NCBI RefSeq assembly: GCF_000711195.1
Contig: NZ_JOMR01000001.1
Span: 1,426,001-1,490,000 of the forward strand
DNA: 64,000 bases
DNA from: Thiomicrospira pelophila DSM 1534
Lineage (GTDB): Bacteria > Pseudomonadota > Gammaproteobacteria > Thiomicrospirales > Thiomicrospiraceae
Direction of reading: 5' to 3'
Made by a program: the position numbers and the translations under genes. How positions within the stretch are numbered: the stretch's first letter is position 1; every line of letters starts with the position of its first letter. The notes below the pieces were generated by a model that was given only the letters and a program-made list of their open reading frames with translations, was not told where the DNA came from and did no database searches. Below are positions 1 to 8,335 of this stretch, piece by piece.

Positions 1-672
1 CTGCACAAAAATATCGCCATTGTTACCATGCTCAAATGCATACAACACCAAATCCACTGCATCTGCCAAGGTCATCATAAAGCGTGTCATATTCGGATCA
101 GTAATCGACAAAGGCGTACCTGCTCGCATCTGTTCAATAAACAACGGAATTACCGAACCACGCGATGCCATTACATTGCCATATCTTGTACCACAAATAA
201 CGGTTTTTTCATCATCCACATTGCGTGACTTGGCGACCATCACCTTTTCCATCATTGCCTTAGAAATACCCATGGCATTAATTGGGTAAACCGCTTTATC
301 GGTACTCAAGCAAACAACACGCTTCACTTCATTTTGGATCGCCGCCTCAAGAACATTTTCCGTACCCAAAACATTCGTATTCACCGCCTCCATCGGGTGA
401 AACTCACACGAAGGCACTTGCTTTAAAGCAGCCGCATGGAAAATAAAATCCACCCCACGCGTCGCATTCAACACAGAACGGAAATCCCGCACATCACCAA
501 TATAAAACTTCAATTTTGGATGCGCATACTTCTTGCGGATATCATCCTGCTTTTTCTCATCACGCGAGAAAATACGAATTTCTTTCAAATCCGATTCCAA
601 AAACCGCTTTAACACCACGTTACCAAACGAACCTGTGCCGCCGGTGATCATTAATACTTTATTTTTAAACAT
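1..672 (-). CDS. fnlA: UDP-GlcNAc 4,6-dehydratase/5-epimerase FnlA (WbjB/CapE type), 3' end cut off by window
   Basis: The first 224 codons read from an ATG at 672 and run off the left edge. The N-terminus carries the Rossmann motif GGTGSFG (residues 11-17), followed by RDEKKQDD, YIGDVRD, HAAALKQVPSCE and STDKAVYPINAMGISK. In this short-chain dehydrogenase subgroup the usual YxxxK is MxxxK, as seen here (MGISK). FnlA acts in the cytoplasm on UDP-GlcNAc and starts the UDP-N-acetyl-L-fucosamine pathway with FnlB and FnlC, which would lie outside the window. It follows the GT4 gene by 2 nt, so it is probably the same transcript. The family call is strong; the final sugar depends on genes I cannot see. 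Confidence 0.93.
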   Translation of the reverse strand, partial: MFKNKVLMITGGTGSFGNVVLKRFLESDLKEIRIFSRDEKKQDDIRKKYAHPKLKFYIGDVRDFRSVLNATRGVDFIFHAAALKQVPSCEFHPMEAVNTNVLGTENVLEAAIQNEVKRVVCLSTDKAVYPINAMGISKAMMEKVMVAKSRNVDDEKTVICGTRYGNVMASRGSVIPLFIEQMRAGTPLSITDPNMTRFMMTLADAVDLVLYAFEHGNNGDIFVQ

Positions 673-674
673 AC

Positions 675-1844
675 TTAAACCTTATCTAGGTTAAATCGTT
701 CGACTGCAAACTCAAACAATCTTCTATTAGCCTCTAAATCAGCATTAGAATTGACACGCTTTAATCCATTTTCAAAAATTATCTGACGACTAGACGCTCT
801 TTCTTCTGAACTTAAATTTGCAAAAATCTCAATTTTTTTTACAAACTCTTTCATTGAATTAAGAGGTAAATCCCAACCAATATTATCATCTGCAAGATCT
901 CGCCAAGGAGTTTGATTGCTAATTAAAACTGGTGTACCAACGGATAAGGACTCAGCAATTACATGGCCATAGTTTTCACCACGCGTTGGAAAAAAGAATA
1001 AATCATATCTTGAAAAAATCTCAGCGACTTGATCAGATTTAACGGAACCATAATAATTAACCGTAATATTAGTTGGCAATGCCTCAATTAGTTTTAAACA
1101 AATTTTCCAGTAAGCTTCATCTTCTTTTGGACCATAAATATCAAACACAGCTTCATTTGTAACAAATGCCAAGCATTTTAGTGCGTAATCTAAGTTTTTC
1201 TTTGGTGAAAGACGTGAAAGAAAAACAATCTTAAAAACCTTAGACGGTCGATAGTTAAATTTAAGGTCAGAGTTCGTTAACCTAGAAGACAAGTTTTTAG
1301 CTACAAGAACGCTATCTGGCTTAACAGATAAAGCATCAATAATATCTTGACGCTCAAACTCGCTAGAAGCCTGCCATAAAACACCCTGATATAAACCGAT
1401 CCAGGAAGAAACCCTTATAAATAATCTTTTTTTAAAAGGTTTTATTTCCATAGCGCCTTTAGAAAATTCACCGCGTGGCGCTAAGACTACTGGACACGGC
1501 TTGACCTTCCCAATTCTCATTGCCAACAAGGGTTTTATTGAAAAAATTGAGTCAAAAAAACTATTTAAATAGAGAACATCAAAAGAGGTTTCATTTATGA
1601 GCTTTGCTATTGCATTGAAAGAAAGTTGCTTTGGCGACAAGTACATAACACTAGCACCCCCATAATTTTGCCAAGAACCCGGAATTACGTGTTCAAAAGG
1701 TAAAACATCAGCTAAATCACGATCACTCGTAACAACATTGAACTTAAAATCTTCTAAATTCTCAACTAGATTACTTATGCTTTTTACTGGACCACCAGCC
1801 TTGTATGCAGGCTTATAGTATCCAGTAATGACTAATATCTTCAT
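675..1844 (-). CDS. GT4 family glycosyltransferase (GT-B fold)
   Basis: A 389-residue cytoplasmic glycosyltransferase. The N-terminus (MKILVITGYYKPAYKAGGP) is the donor-site glycine loop typical of GT4 enzymes in O-antigen clusters. The C-terminal half has the strand VFLSRLSPKKNLDYAL (about residues 207-222) and the nucleotide-sugar E-x7-E region around RGENYGHVIAESLSVGTPV. Enzymes of this kind sit next to fnlA in N-acetylfucosamine O-antigen clusters (WbjE in Pseudomonas), so a role in building the repeat unit on undecaprenyl phosphate is likely. Donor and acceptor cannot be read from the sequence. The gene lies 16 nt downstream of the polymerase gene and 2 nt upstream of fnlA. Confidence 0.85.
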   Translation of the reverse strand: MKILVITGYYKPAYKAGGPVKSISNLVENLEDFKFNVVTSDRDLADVLPFEHVIPGSWQNYGGASVMYLSPKQLSFNAIAKLINETSFDVLYLNSFFDSIFSIKPLLAMRIGKVKPCPVVLAPRGEFSKGAMEIKPFKKRLFIRVSSWIGLYQGVLWQASSEFERQDIIDALSVKPDSVLVAKNLSSRLTNSDLKFNYRPSKVFKIVFLSRLSPKKNLDYALKCLAFVTNEAVFDIYGPKEDEAYWKICLKLIEALPTNITVNYYGSVKSDQVAEIFSRYDLFFFPTRGENYGHVIAESLSVGTPVLISNQTPWRDLADDNIGWDLPLNSMKEFVKKIEIFANLSSEERASSRQIIFENGLKRVNSNADLEANRRLFEFAVERFNLDKV

Positions 1845-1860
1845 CGTTTAAACCCTTTCT

Positions 1861-2907
1861 TCAAAACACACCCAAAAAAACATTTGAATATGGTAAATAC
1901 TGTTCAGATGTAATGTTTCTATAAAAAAGCATAGAACCATAGAGTAGTAAAAAAGCATATAAAAAAAATTTTTCATAGGCAGATAAATAAAAAACAACTA
2001 TTGAAAAAAAAATTATTATAAATATATAAAAATAGTTAGCCAACCTTATAAAGTAACCATAATCTATAAGCATACAATTCAACAAAACACCCGAGAATGT
2101 TACAGAAAAATACAACAATACCTCTTTATGTTTATAAAAACCCCTTATTAAAAACAAATAAATAAATAAAATTAAAAATATTAAAACTTCAAATACAGGC
2201 CTCATTCCAAGACCACCTTGAACGTTTTTTTCTATATTCATAAAATAACCATGTAGATTATTTGGCACATAACCACTAGCAAAAACTATATCTATAAAAA
2301 AACTAAAGGAAAATAATGAAGCAGCCAAAGCTAAAAAAGATAAAACTGGATAAAAGTAAAAAAATATCAGGAAGACCCCTATCAAGGCGGAATAATGAAT
2401 AAACGACGCAACAGCTAAAATAAGTAAATATTTTATTATTATTTTATCATTTGAAAATGATATAAAAGCATATAAAACTAAAACAATTGAAATACCCTGC
2501 TTAACAATATTATTAAAACTAAATAAAAATCCAAAAATGATAAAACTATAAATAAATATAAAATAGTTTAAGTTAATTTTTTTTGATGTTAACCATAACA
2601 TGACATATGTAAATAGAACTGTAAATAATATATAAACTTCTGAACCCGTACCTAACTTTGTGAAAATCAAAGTAAAATAATAAAAAATTGGCTCCAACTT
2701 TTCCTGAAGAAAATATGTATCGCCTAAATAAATACGTTGATATATATCAACATAGTTTTGATAATCGGTTCCGACATCTACCCTTAATCCAAAAATAAAA
2801 ATTATTATAGCAATTGGGATAAAGGAAAAATATCTATTCCTGAAAATCCATGCAGAAAAGAGTACTAGCACAACACTGGCCGTGTAAAAAAAAACTGATA
2901 AGTACAT
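1861..2907 (-). CDS. wzy: EpsG-type O-antigen polymerase (Wzy)
   Basis: A 348-residue, very hydrophobic protein with roughly ten membrane segments. The early motif FGLRVDVGTDYQNY (about residues 39-52) is the hallmark of the EpsG/Wzy polymerase family. Wzy joins repeat units on the periplasmic face of the inner membrane; the matching flippase (6911-8335) and chain-length regulator (18784-19383) are in the same locus. Composition is strikingly AT-rich (long runs of a and t, many Phe/Ile/Lys codons), more so than the neighbouring genes. This is usual for wzy genes and suggests lateral acquisition. The gene is the only polymerase candidate in the window. Confidence 0.85.
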   Translation of the reverse strand: MYLSVFFYTASVVLVLFSAWIFRNRYFSFIPIAIIIFIFGLRVDVGTDYQNYVDIYQRIYLGDTYFLQEKLEPIFYYFTLIFTKLGTGSEVYILFTVLFTYVMLWLTSKKINLNYFIFIYSFIIFGFLFSFNNIVKQGISIVLVLYAFISFSNDKIIIKYLLILAVASFIHYSALIGVFLIFFYFYPVLSFLALAASLFSFSFFIDIVFASGYVPNNLHGYFMNIEKNVQGGLGMRPVFEVLIFLILFIYLFLIRGFYKHKEVLLYFSVTFSGVLLNCMLIDYGYFIRLANYFYIFIIIFFSIVVFYLSAYEKFFLYAFLLLYGSMLFYRNITSEQYLPYSNVFLGVF

Positions 2908-2940
2908 GAAGAAAAAAGCCCTTTAAAATTTATTCTTGAT

Positions 2941-3816
2941 TTAAGAACGAGCAATTTTTACTAAATTAAATAAAACCCCAATAGTAAAAATAGTTCCATA
3001 AATTTTCACAATATAAACCAAAATGGTTAACGTCAGCTTTTCACTCACTGTTAATCTATGTGCACGCCATTGAAGCAAAATAGCACGGGGGGGCAAAAAA
3101 CCCATAATAATACTCCTCGTCAATCCGTAGAACTTGCTTCGACTTCGTGCAGCGGCACCACCTGAAACACGTTTTTGTTTTTGAAAAATTTCTTTTAAAC
3201 TATCTCTAGCAGGGTGCTTAACAACCACGTCAGGTGCATATTGTATTGGAATCCCCAAGTCTTTTGCTCGCCAGCCCCATTCGTTGTCGCCGCCTGACAT
3301 GAGCGAATCATTAAACCACCCCACCGTATCAAAATGCTTGCGCCAAGTGATCATATTTGCCGTTACAGATCCACCGGCTTTGGCATTCGATTCCTGATCA
3401 AACGCAAAGGCTTTTTCATAAATTTCAGCTAAGGTTAGTTTATCTGACTTAAAGAACAACTCTACTCTTCCTGCAATACGCTCTGCTCCTTTTTGCAACC
3501 TTTCAACCGCATTGATTAACCAATTCTCTTCAGGAATACAATCAGAATCGGTAAATGCAATAACCTCACCTTTTGCAATGCCTAATGCCGCATTCCGTGC
3601 CGCATAAGAACCAGGTTTTTGTTCACTTAATAATTGACAGTTTGTTGGCAATTTTAATTCTATTGGTGGTGTATCTTGTGGATCGTTATTTACAACAAGA
3701 ATTTCAAAGTCTTGTTGTCTTATTGTTTGCGCTTCTAATGCATTCAGGCAGAGCTGCAATCTTGGCCAATCGTGATAAGTTGGAATAATCACGCTAATTT
3801 TAAGTTTTTCTGACAT
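2941..3816 (-). CDS. GT2 family glycosyltransferase
   Basis: A 291-residue GT-A glycosyltransferase. It has the fold start ISVIIPTYHDW, the acidic motif FTDSDCIPEENW (DSD near residue 92, binding metal and nucleotide sugar) and an acceptor-side SGGDNEWGWRAK. One hydrophobic segment near the C-terminus suggests membrane association. It is clearly paralogous to the GT2 at 24406-25320: both share PGSYAARN, FTD(S/A)DCIP, AEIY(E/S)KAF(A/V)FDQ and LMSGGD(N/F)EW. That supports duplication of the O-antigen module. Donor sugar unknown. Confidence 0.85.
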   Translation of the reverse strand: MSEKLKISVIIPTYHDWPRLQLCLNALEAQTIRQQDFEILVVNNDPQDTPPIELKLPTNCQLLSEQKPGSYAARNAALGIAKGEVIAFTDSDCIPEENWLINAVERLQKGAERIAGRVELFFKSDKLTLAEIYEKAFAFDQESNAKAGGSVTANMITWRKHFDTVGWFNDSLMSGGDNEWGWRAKDLGIPIQYAPDVVVKHPARDSLKEIFQKQKRVSGGAAARSRSKFYGLTRSIIMGFLPPRAILLQWRAHRLTVSEKLTLTILVYIVKIYGTIFTIGVLFNLVKIARS

Positions 3817-4012
3817 CTTGTTTTTATTTCCTCAACCACTATATCTATCGGGCACTTGGCCTAGTGGTCTTATTGCTTAATTTTAAGTTTTTAGTTTTTT
3901 AATTTGTTTACAATGTATTCTGTCGCTTACCATTTGTTCTTCTGTCTTGTGGCCGAGTATATATACGCCCGCGGCAGGAAGTATCCAGAGGATAGCGAGC
4001 AAAAGCGGTGCA

Positions 4013-4206
4013 TTATGGCAAAATTACACCCAGTAGCATGACATTATGCAGTACCAATAAAAAAATTGCTGTGTTCTCTAAGGTGTTTATAGCTGTCTGG
4101 ATCAAAACAACCTCATTTTCGCGCTTTGTGTACCACACGCGCCGACCACCGTGCCTACGGCATAACGCACGATATAGACTTCCCACCAGCGGTTTGTTTG
4201 CTTCAC
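4013..4206 (-). pseudogene. Relic of a small membrane protein gene (frameshifted)
   Basis: Between the GT2 and the pentapeptide-type gene lie about 450 bases without an intact gene. On the minus strand a GTG at 4206, preceded by AAGGAC, opens a reading frame starting MKQTNRWWEVYIVRYAVGTV. It stops at 4102 after 34 codons. A second frame then continues as WYTKRENEV...LLVLHNVMLLGVILP to a stop at 4013. The WWExYxVRYxxGTVxGA start resembles N-termini of unnamed membrane proteins I recall from polysaccharide loci. I read it as the decayed start of such a gene; no function is claimed. Positions 3817-4012 hold only AT-rich sequence. Confidence 0.4.
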
Positions 4207-4267
4207 TGCTTGTCCTTTTTAATGCTCAACCCTTTGCGCAACATACCCATGGACCTGACTGGTGGTA

Positions 4268-5794
4268 TTAGCGTTTTACGTGCCTTCTAAAGACGACCAG
4301 AGCTTGCCAGATAAAAGCTGAAATAAATAATCCAATGAGTAGGCTTAAAAATTCGATACCGGGAATGGTGAGGTGTTTAAATAAAGGAATCTCTTTAACG
4401 AAACCATTAAAAAAATAGTCCAAGCATTCAAAACACGGATTACATGGTTCACAAACTTGATAAAGCCAGTTTTCTTGTTGTACAAAGTGCAAAGTCTTTA
4501 AGACCACCAACGCGCCTAGAATCCAAGCGACAGGTTTCCAGTAGCTTTGCCCGTGATCCGATACTGCCTTATTAAAGCCTAACAACAACTTTTCCCAAAA
4601 CACGCCCTGCCCTGGCTGATTCAACTCGCGCCGATAGGCTTCCATTTCATAGGCATAAAAACGATTCGCTTCAATATGGTTACCAACCGCGTCGAACGAA
4701 TGTTTGATAATGCGGAAGGTTTCACGGTCGATCTGTTTTAGTGCCGATTCAGTAAAGGTGATGCCTAAAAAATTCGAGGGTTGATTAAAAACTGCACCAT
4801 GCAAGGTTAAACATTCCTGAATATCAACACCACTCGCATCCAGCGAATAGTGAAATGACGCTTGCGACACATTTAGCACGCCAAGGTTTGCGCCTTTGAT
4901 TGAACAAAAATGATTAAAACTGGTTTGTGAAATCATCAGCTTATCGGCATATAAACCATCCAAGTTAAAGGAAAATTCACACTGACAATCAGAAATCAAA
5001 AACATTTTAGAATGCAAAAACTTGCAATCAACCTTGGCAAGAAAAACACAATTGGAAAGCGAAAAGCTATCCACTTCCATCCTGCTTAATTCAAAATCGG
5101 ATTCAAATGTGACATCCGATAAGGTAATGTTTTCGGCTTTAGATCGCTTATCGGGATCATCTTTATCACTTGTTACCATAATAAGTTGGTTTTTAACCCG
5201 AATTCCGCGGACAACTAAACTGTTAAATTCACATTCAACAATCAGGCCGCCAAACAGATTCAACAGGTTTTCATCGGTCAAATTATGATCAACCACCAAA
5301 CACGAAGTAAAAGTACAATCTCTGAAAATCTGCGAATCTTTAGCGTGCTTGCGTGCTATATCATTAACTTCCAGCGCACGCAATCCGAGACGATAGGTTT
5401 TAGTAAAGGTGCAATCAATGAAGGTATAGAAAAAAGGCAAAGTTGGAAAATCTTCAACTTCAATCGTGTAATTTTTAAAATCCACCCAAGCACATTTTTT
5501 TAGCGCGTTAAAAATCTCATCCTCAGAATCATTGGAAATCTTCAAACCAGCAACAACCACCTGGTCATTTCTTAAAAAATCAACCAACTCTAATAATGGG
5601 CTAGGTTTTTCATCATGCATTAACACCGTCCGAGTGCGATATTCTTCACTCGTCAACCAGGCCTGACCACCCTCAACAAACTGATCTCGACCTAAATAAT
5701 CCAACACCTCGACTTCTGTTAAAGCCGACGTCGGATAAGCACGCTTAAAGGAAACAAACACATCCTGCGCTATTTGTTGAAGTAGTTCAGACAT
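4268..5794 (-). CDS. Membrane protein with pentapeptide-like repeats
   Basis: About 508 residues if read from the ATG at 5794; an in-frame GTG lies 12 nt further upstream but has poor ribosome-site spacing. Residues 100-340 form loose pentapeptide-like repeats (FRDCTFTSC, LIVECEFNS, LSDVTFESD, ISDCQCEFS), suggesting a right-handed beta-helix. A conserved-looking segment DRETFRIIKHSFDAVGNHIEA follows, a form often seen between pentapeptide repeats and membrane helices in ion-channel-like proteins. Two hydrophobic segments close the protein (about 410-430 and 470-495). No glycan motif is visible, so it looks like a passenger in the O-antigen locus. Function not recognised. Confidence 0.7.
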   Translation of the reverse strand: MSELLQQIAQDVFVSFKRAYPTSALTEVEVLDYLGRDQFVEGGQAWLTSEEYRTRTVLMHDEKPSPLLELVDFLRNDQVVVAGLKISNDSEDEIFNALKKCAWVDFKNYTIEVEDFPTLPFFYTFIDCTFTKTYRLGLRALEVNDIARKHAKDSQIFRDCTFTSCLVVDHNLTDENLLNLFGGLIVECEFNSLVVRGIRVKNQLIMVTSDKDDPDKRSKAENITLSDVTFESDFELSRMEVDSFSLSNCVFLAKVDCKFLHSKMFLISDCQCEFSFNLDGLYADKLMISQTSFNHFCSIKGANLGVLNVSQASFHYSLDASGVDIQECLTLHGAVFNQPSNFLGITFTESALKQIDRETFRIIKHSFDAVGNHIEANRFYAYEMEAYRRELNQPGQGVFWEKLLLGFNKAVSDHGQSYWKPVAWILGALVVLKTLHFVQQENWLYQVCEPCNPCFECLDYFFNGFVKEIPLFKHLTIPGIEFLSLLIGLFISAFIWQALVVFRRHVKR

Positions 5795-5815
5795 TATCGA
5801 CTTCACTTCCCTGGT

Positions 5816-6084
5816 TTATTTTTTACGAGCATACAAATCCAAACTATTTAGACATCCTTTAACGCGCTCATCGCATTCTGCCTCAGAAAGCATTGTCGTT
5901 ATTTCAATACAATCATCTGCAGTCTTGGTGAAAGTCGCTGTGTCGTCTTCATAGTACCGATCCACTGCATCAAAAAAACACGCCAAGTTATATTCAACTT
6001 CATTGGGTGTTAATTCATCGCGGAATGCCTGTGCCCGCGATGGCCCATCATATTTGTAATAAGTTGGTATTTATATTTGCTCAC
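5816..6084 (-). pseudogene. Small acidic protein gene with a likely early frameshift
   Basis: A GTG at 6084 with a good upstream AAGGATGAAGA reads MSKYKYQLIT and then soon meets a stop. In another frame, from about 6058, the sequence reads YYKYDGPSRAQAFRDELTPN and onward through an acidic, protein-like stretch (FFDAVDRYYEDD, ITTMLSEAECDE) to a TAA at 5816. Joining the two frames near 6058 gives one continuous protein of about 88 residues. Either this is a one-base frameshift that broke the gene, or the shorter frame uses an unusual start. Family not recognised. It fills most of the 322-base gap between its neighbours. Confidence 0.45.
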
Positions 6085-6128
6085 TCTTCATCCTTAACTT
6101 ATACGCAGTTTTCAAAGACCCAGATTAT

Positions 6129-6914
6129 CTAAAACAGCGCCACCAAGCCCACGCCTGCGCCGATAATCCAAAACGCGATTTCCATGCGTTTATAGCGCGC
6201 GTTTTGCGCTGTGTGCTGTTTGGCAGTGATTAGGTCGGACAAGTCTTGCACTTGGGTTTTCATTTCATCATGCACTTGCGGCAATTCAAATAGTTTCGAC
6301 AGAATCGGCCAGGCCTGGCGGAGTTCGTGGCGATCAATTAACACTGGATTGCTGTAGTAGTTTTTTAAGTCAAACGCTAAAATCGCCTCGCGGTAATCAA
6401 TCATTTTTTCTAAATCTTTGGAATCATAGGCCTGTGCGACTTTTTGCAATTGCATCTCAGCATATAAGTTATAGCTTCTTGCCAGCAAGTACAGTAACTG
6501 ATAGCGTACAAATACATCCGGCTTGCCAAACTTCGGCCAAATCCATGCACCCTTTTCAGCAAACACTGCTTTTACCGTTGTGCTTTCAAAGGTATTCGCT
6601 TCACAAACGGCTAACGTGCTACTACCGCGCAACGATTGTGAGATCGCCTCTGGTACGGCATCTTTATCCGCTTGATAAAAATCGAATATCAAACTCGGCT
6701 TGGCCTTGTAATCATTTAAGGCTTGCCCCGCGTCACCATTCGCAACCAGCGCAAAATAAATACAACCAAAAAAGCCGATATACTCACGGTTTTTCGCATC
6801 TTGATAAAACTTCACATCCACCAACAAACTAGGCTGCAAAAACTTATGCGAATTCGCAACCGGTTTTGCATCAGCCGGCAAAAGGGATAATTGAATCGCG
6901 CGGGTTGGGGTCAT
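6129..6914 (-). CDS. Uncharacterised protein with C-terminal membrane anchor
   Basis: 261 residues, start ATGA-overlapped with the flippase stop (6911-6914), so translation is probably coupled to wzx. The body is soluble-looking, with a charged helical region around residues 150-240. The last 19 residues (AFWIIGAGVGLVALF region) form a single membrane helix, placing the body in the cytoplasm as a tail-anchored protein. I do not recognise a family or a catalytic motif. Position in the locus might hint at a role with Wzx or as cargo, but this is only proximity. One copy of the 10-bp CCAGGCCTGG palindrome lies inside at 6309-6318. Confidence 0.65.
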   Translation of the reverse strand: MTPTRAIQLSLLPADAKPVANSHKFLQPSLLVDVKFYQDAKNREYIGFFGCIYFALVANGDAGQALNDYKAKPSLIFDFYQADKDAVPEAISQSLRGSSTLAVCEANTFESTTVKAVFAEKGAWIWPKFGKPDVFVRYQLLYLLARSYNLYAEMQLQKVAQAYDSKDLEKMIDYREAILAFDLKNYYSNPVLIDRHELRQAWPILSKLFELPQVHDEMKTQVQDLSDLITAKQHTAQNARYKRMEIAFWIIGAGVGLVALF

Positions 6915-8335
6915 GATTTATTCTTTAATCTCTTAATAACTTTTTCTACCACAAAACTATACGCCTGTGTGCTTTGGGTTTTGAAAGCAATCAGCCCTAT
7001 CAACAATACGGTTGAATAAAAGATGATTTGAAGCAAACCCACATCGATTAAATTAATCAGAAGACTCAAAACTAACAACAGTAAAATAAACCCATACATC
7101 CGCCAGCGTTCAAAATTCACCCATAGCTTTGAGCTCGCTTCGGTACGAATGGTGAAGAAGATAAAAAAAGCTAAAGCCGAACCCATTGCAGCGCCTGCTG
7201 CCCCGTATATCGGAATCAAAAACCAGTTTGCAATCGCGTTGAACACTAATGCTACCATTGCGGCAAGCAAAGAAAACATCGTCTTGCGTTGAATACCAAT
7301 TCCCACACCGGTCGATTCTGACAAGGTATAAAGCAACGGATAGGCCATCGCCGCCAATAGTATGTACTGAACACTTATATATTCAGGTGGCAATATATAG
7401 GGAACCACCCAAGAAAACATACCTGCCAAAGACCAAATCAAAATCACCGCCAGAGTGACAAAATCCATCACATTTTTAATTTTCTTTGGGTCAACGCCCT
7501 CAGACGCCCATTTATACACTACTGGCGCCCAAATCGTCGAAAAAATAGCTTGAAAGACTAAAGCCGCACCTGCAAAACTCACAGCAACGGAATAAATTCC
7601 CAACTCTTCAAACGAGGAAATGGTTCTTAAAAAGACCTTATCCATAGTGGTTAAACCCCAAAACGCCACACCGCTACCAATCAACGGAATGGCATAGCGG
7701 ATCATTTGATTTTGCTTGGCTTTATCAATGGTCGCCGTGAGCGCGGGTATCCAGTCTTTACGCGTATTCCACGCATAAACCATAAACACCAACGATAAAG
7801 CCAACACATTAGCAAGCATCAGGTTTTCAAAAATAGCCGCGGCACCAAGCCACATATAGCCCAGCACAATCACCAAAAATAATAATTTTGGCAATAATTG
7901 ACTCATAGAAAAAGCCAAACCACGCTCCTGCATTCGCAAAATCAAACTCAAAAAACGCGAAAAGAAGCTGAGCAAAATCGCTAACACCATTAAGCCACTT
8001 AATAAAAGCGAATCCATGCCAAACAACACTTCAGAAATCGACCAAGGACTTAAAATCACCGCAACAAGCGCAACCAGTAGAATCAAAAACCCTGGAATAA
8101 AGACCGCTTTCAGCAGGCCAGGTTTATCTTGCACCTCGTGGAACTCGCGAACATAGGCCTGATCCAAACCCAAACTAAATAATAGCAACGCAAAACTTAT
8201 TGTTACATTCAGCATAGTCAAACGCCCAATATCTTCTGGCGAAAACAACCACGCCACAATCGGCAAGGTGATCAACCCCAATACCGCCGCGCCAATCGGC
8301 CCAACTGAAAAGGCTAAGACTTTACGGGGGTTCAA
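6911..8335 (-). CDS. wzx: O-antigen flippase (Wzx, MATE/MOP superfamily)
   Basis: 474 residues with about twelve membrane segments, start MNPRKVLAFSVGPIGAAVLG. The first helices carry the pattern LGLITLPIVAWLFSPEDIGR followed by SLGLDQAYVREF, typical of the polysaccharide biosynthesis/flippase family. Wzx moves the undecaprenyl-diphosphate-linked repeat unit across the inner membrane, where Wzy (1861-2907) and the chain-length protein act. It overlaps the GT56 gene upstream by 4 nt (8332-8335) and the unknown gene downstream by 4 nt, a tight cluster. Confidence 0.9.
   Translation of the reverse strand: MNPRKVLAFSVGPIGAAVLGLITLPIVAWLFSPEDIGRLTMLNVTISFALLLFSLGLDQAYVREFHEVQDKPGLLKAVFIPGFLILLVALVAVILSPWSISEVLFGMDSLLLSGLMVLAILLSFFSRFLSLILRMQERGLAFSMSQLLPKLLFLVIVLGYMWLGAAAIFENLMLANVLALSLVFMVYAWNTRKDWIPALTATIDKAKQNQMIRYAIPLIGSGVAFWGLTTMDKVFLRTISSFEELGIYSVAVSFAGAALVFQAIFSTIWAPVVYKWASEGVDPKKIKNVMDFVTLAVILIWSLAGMFSWVVPYILPPEYISVQYILLAAMAYPLLYTLSESTGVGIGIQRKTMFSLLAAMVALVFNAIANWFLIPIYGAAGAAMGSALAFFIFFTIRTEASSKLWVNFERWRMYGFILLLLVLSLLINLIDVGLLQIIFYSTVLLIGLIAFKTQSTQAYSFVVEKVIKRLKNKS

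Noticed and set aside
4008-4271. An 87-codon plus-strand frame in the gap near 4.1 kb
   Set aside because: Its composition is not protein-like, and the minus strand of the same place carries the recognisable start of a membrane protein relic.
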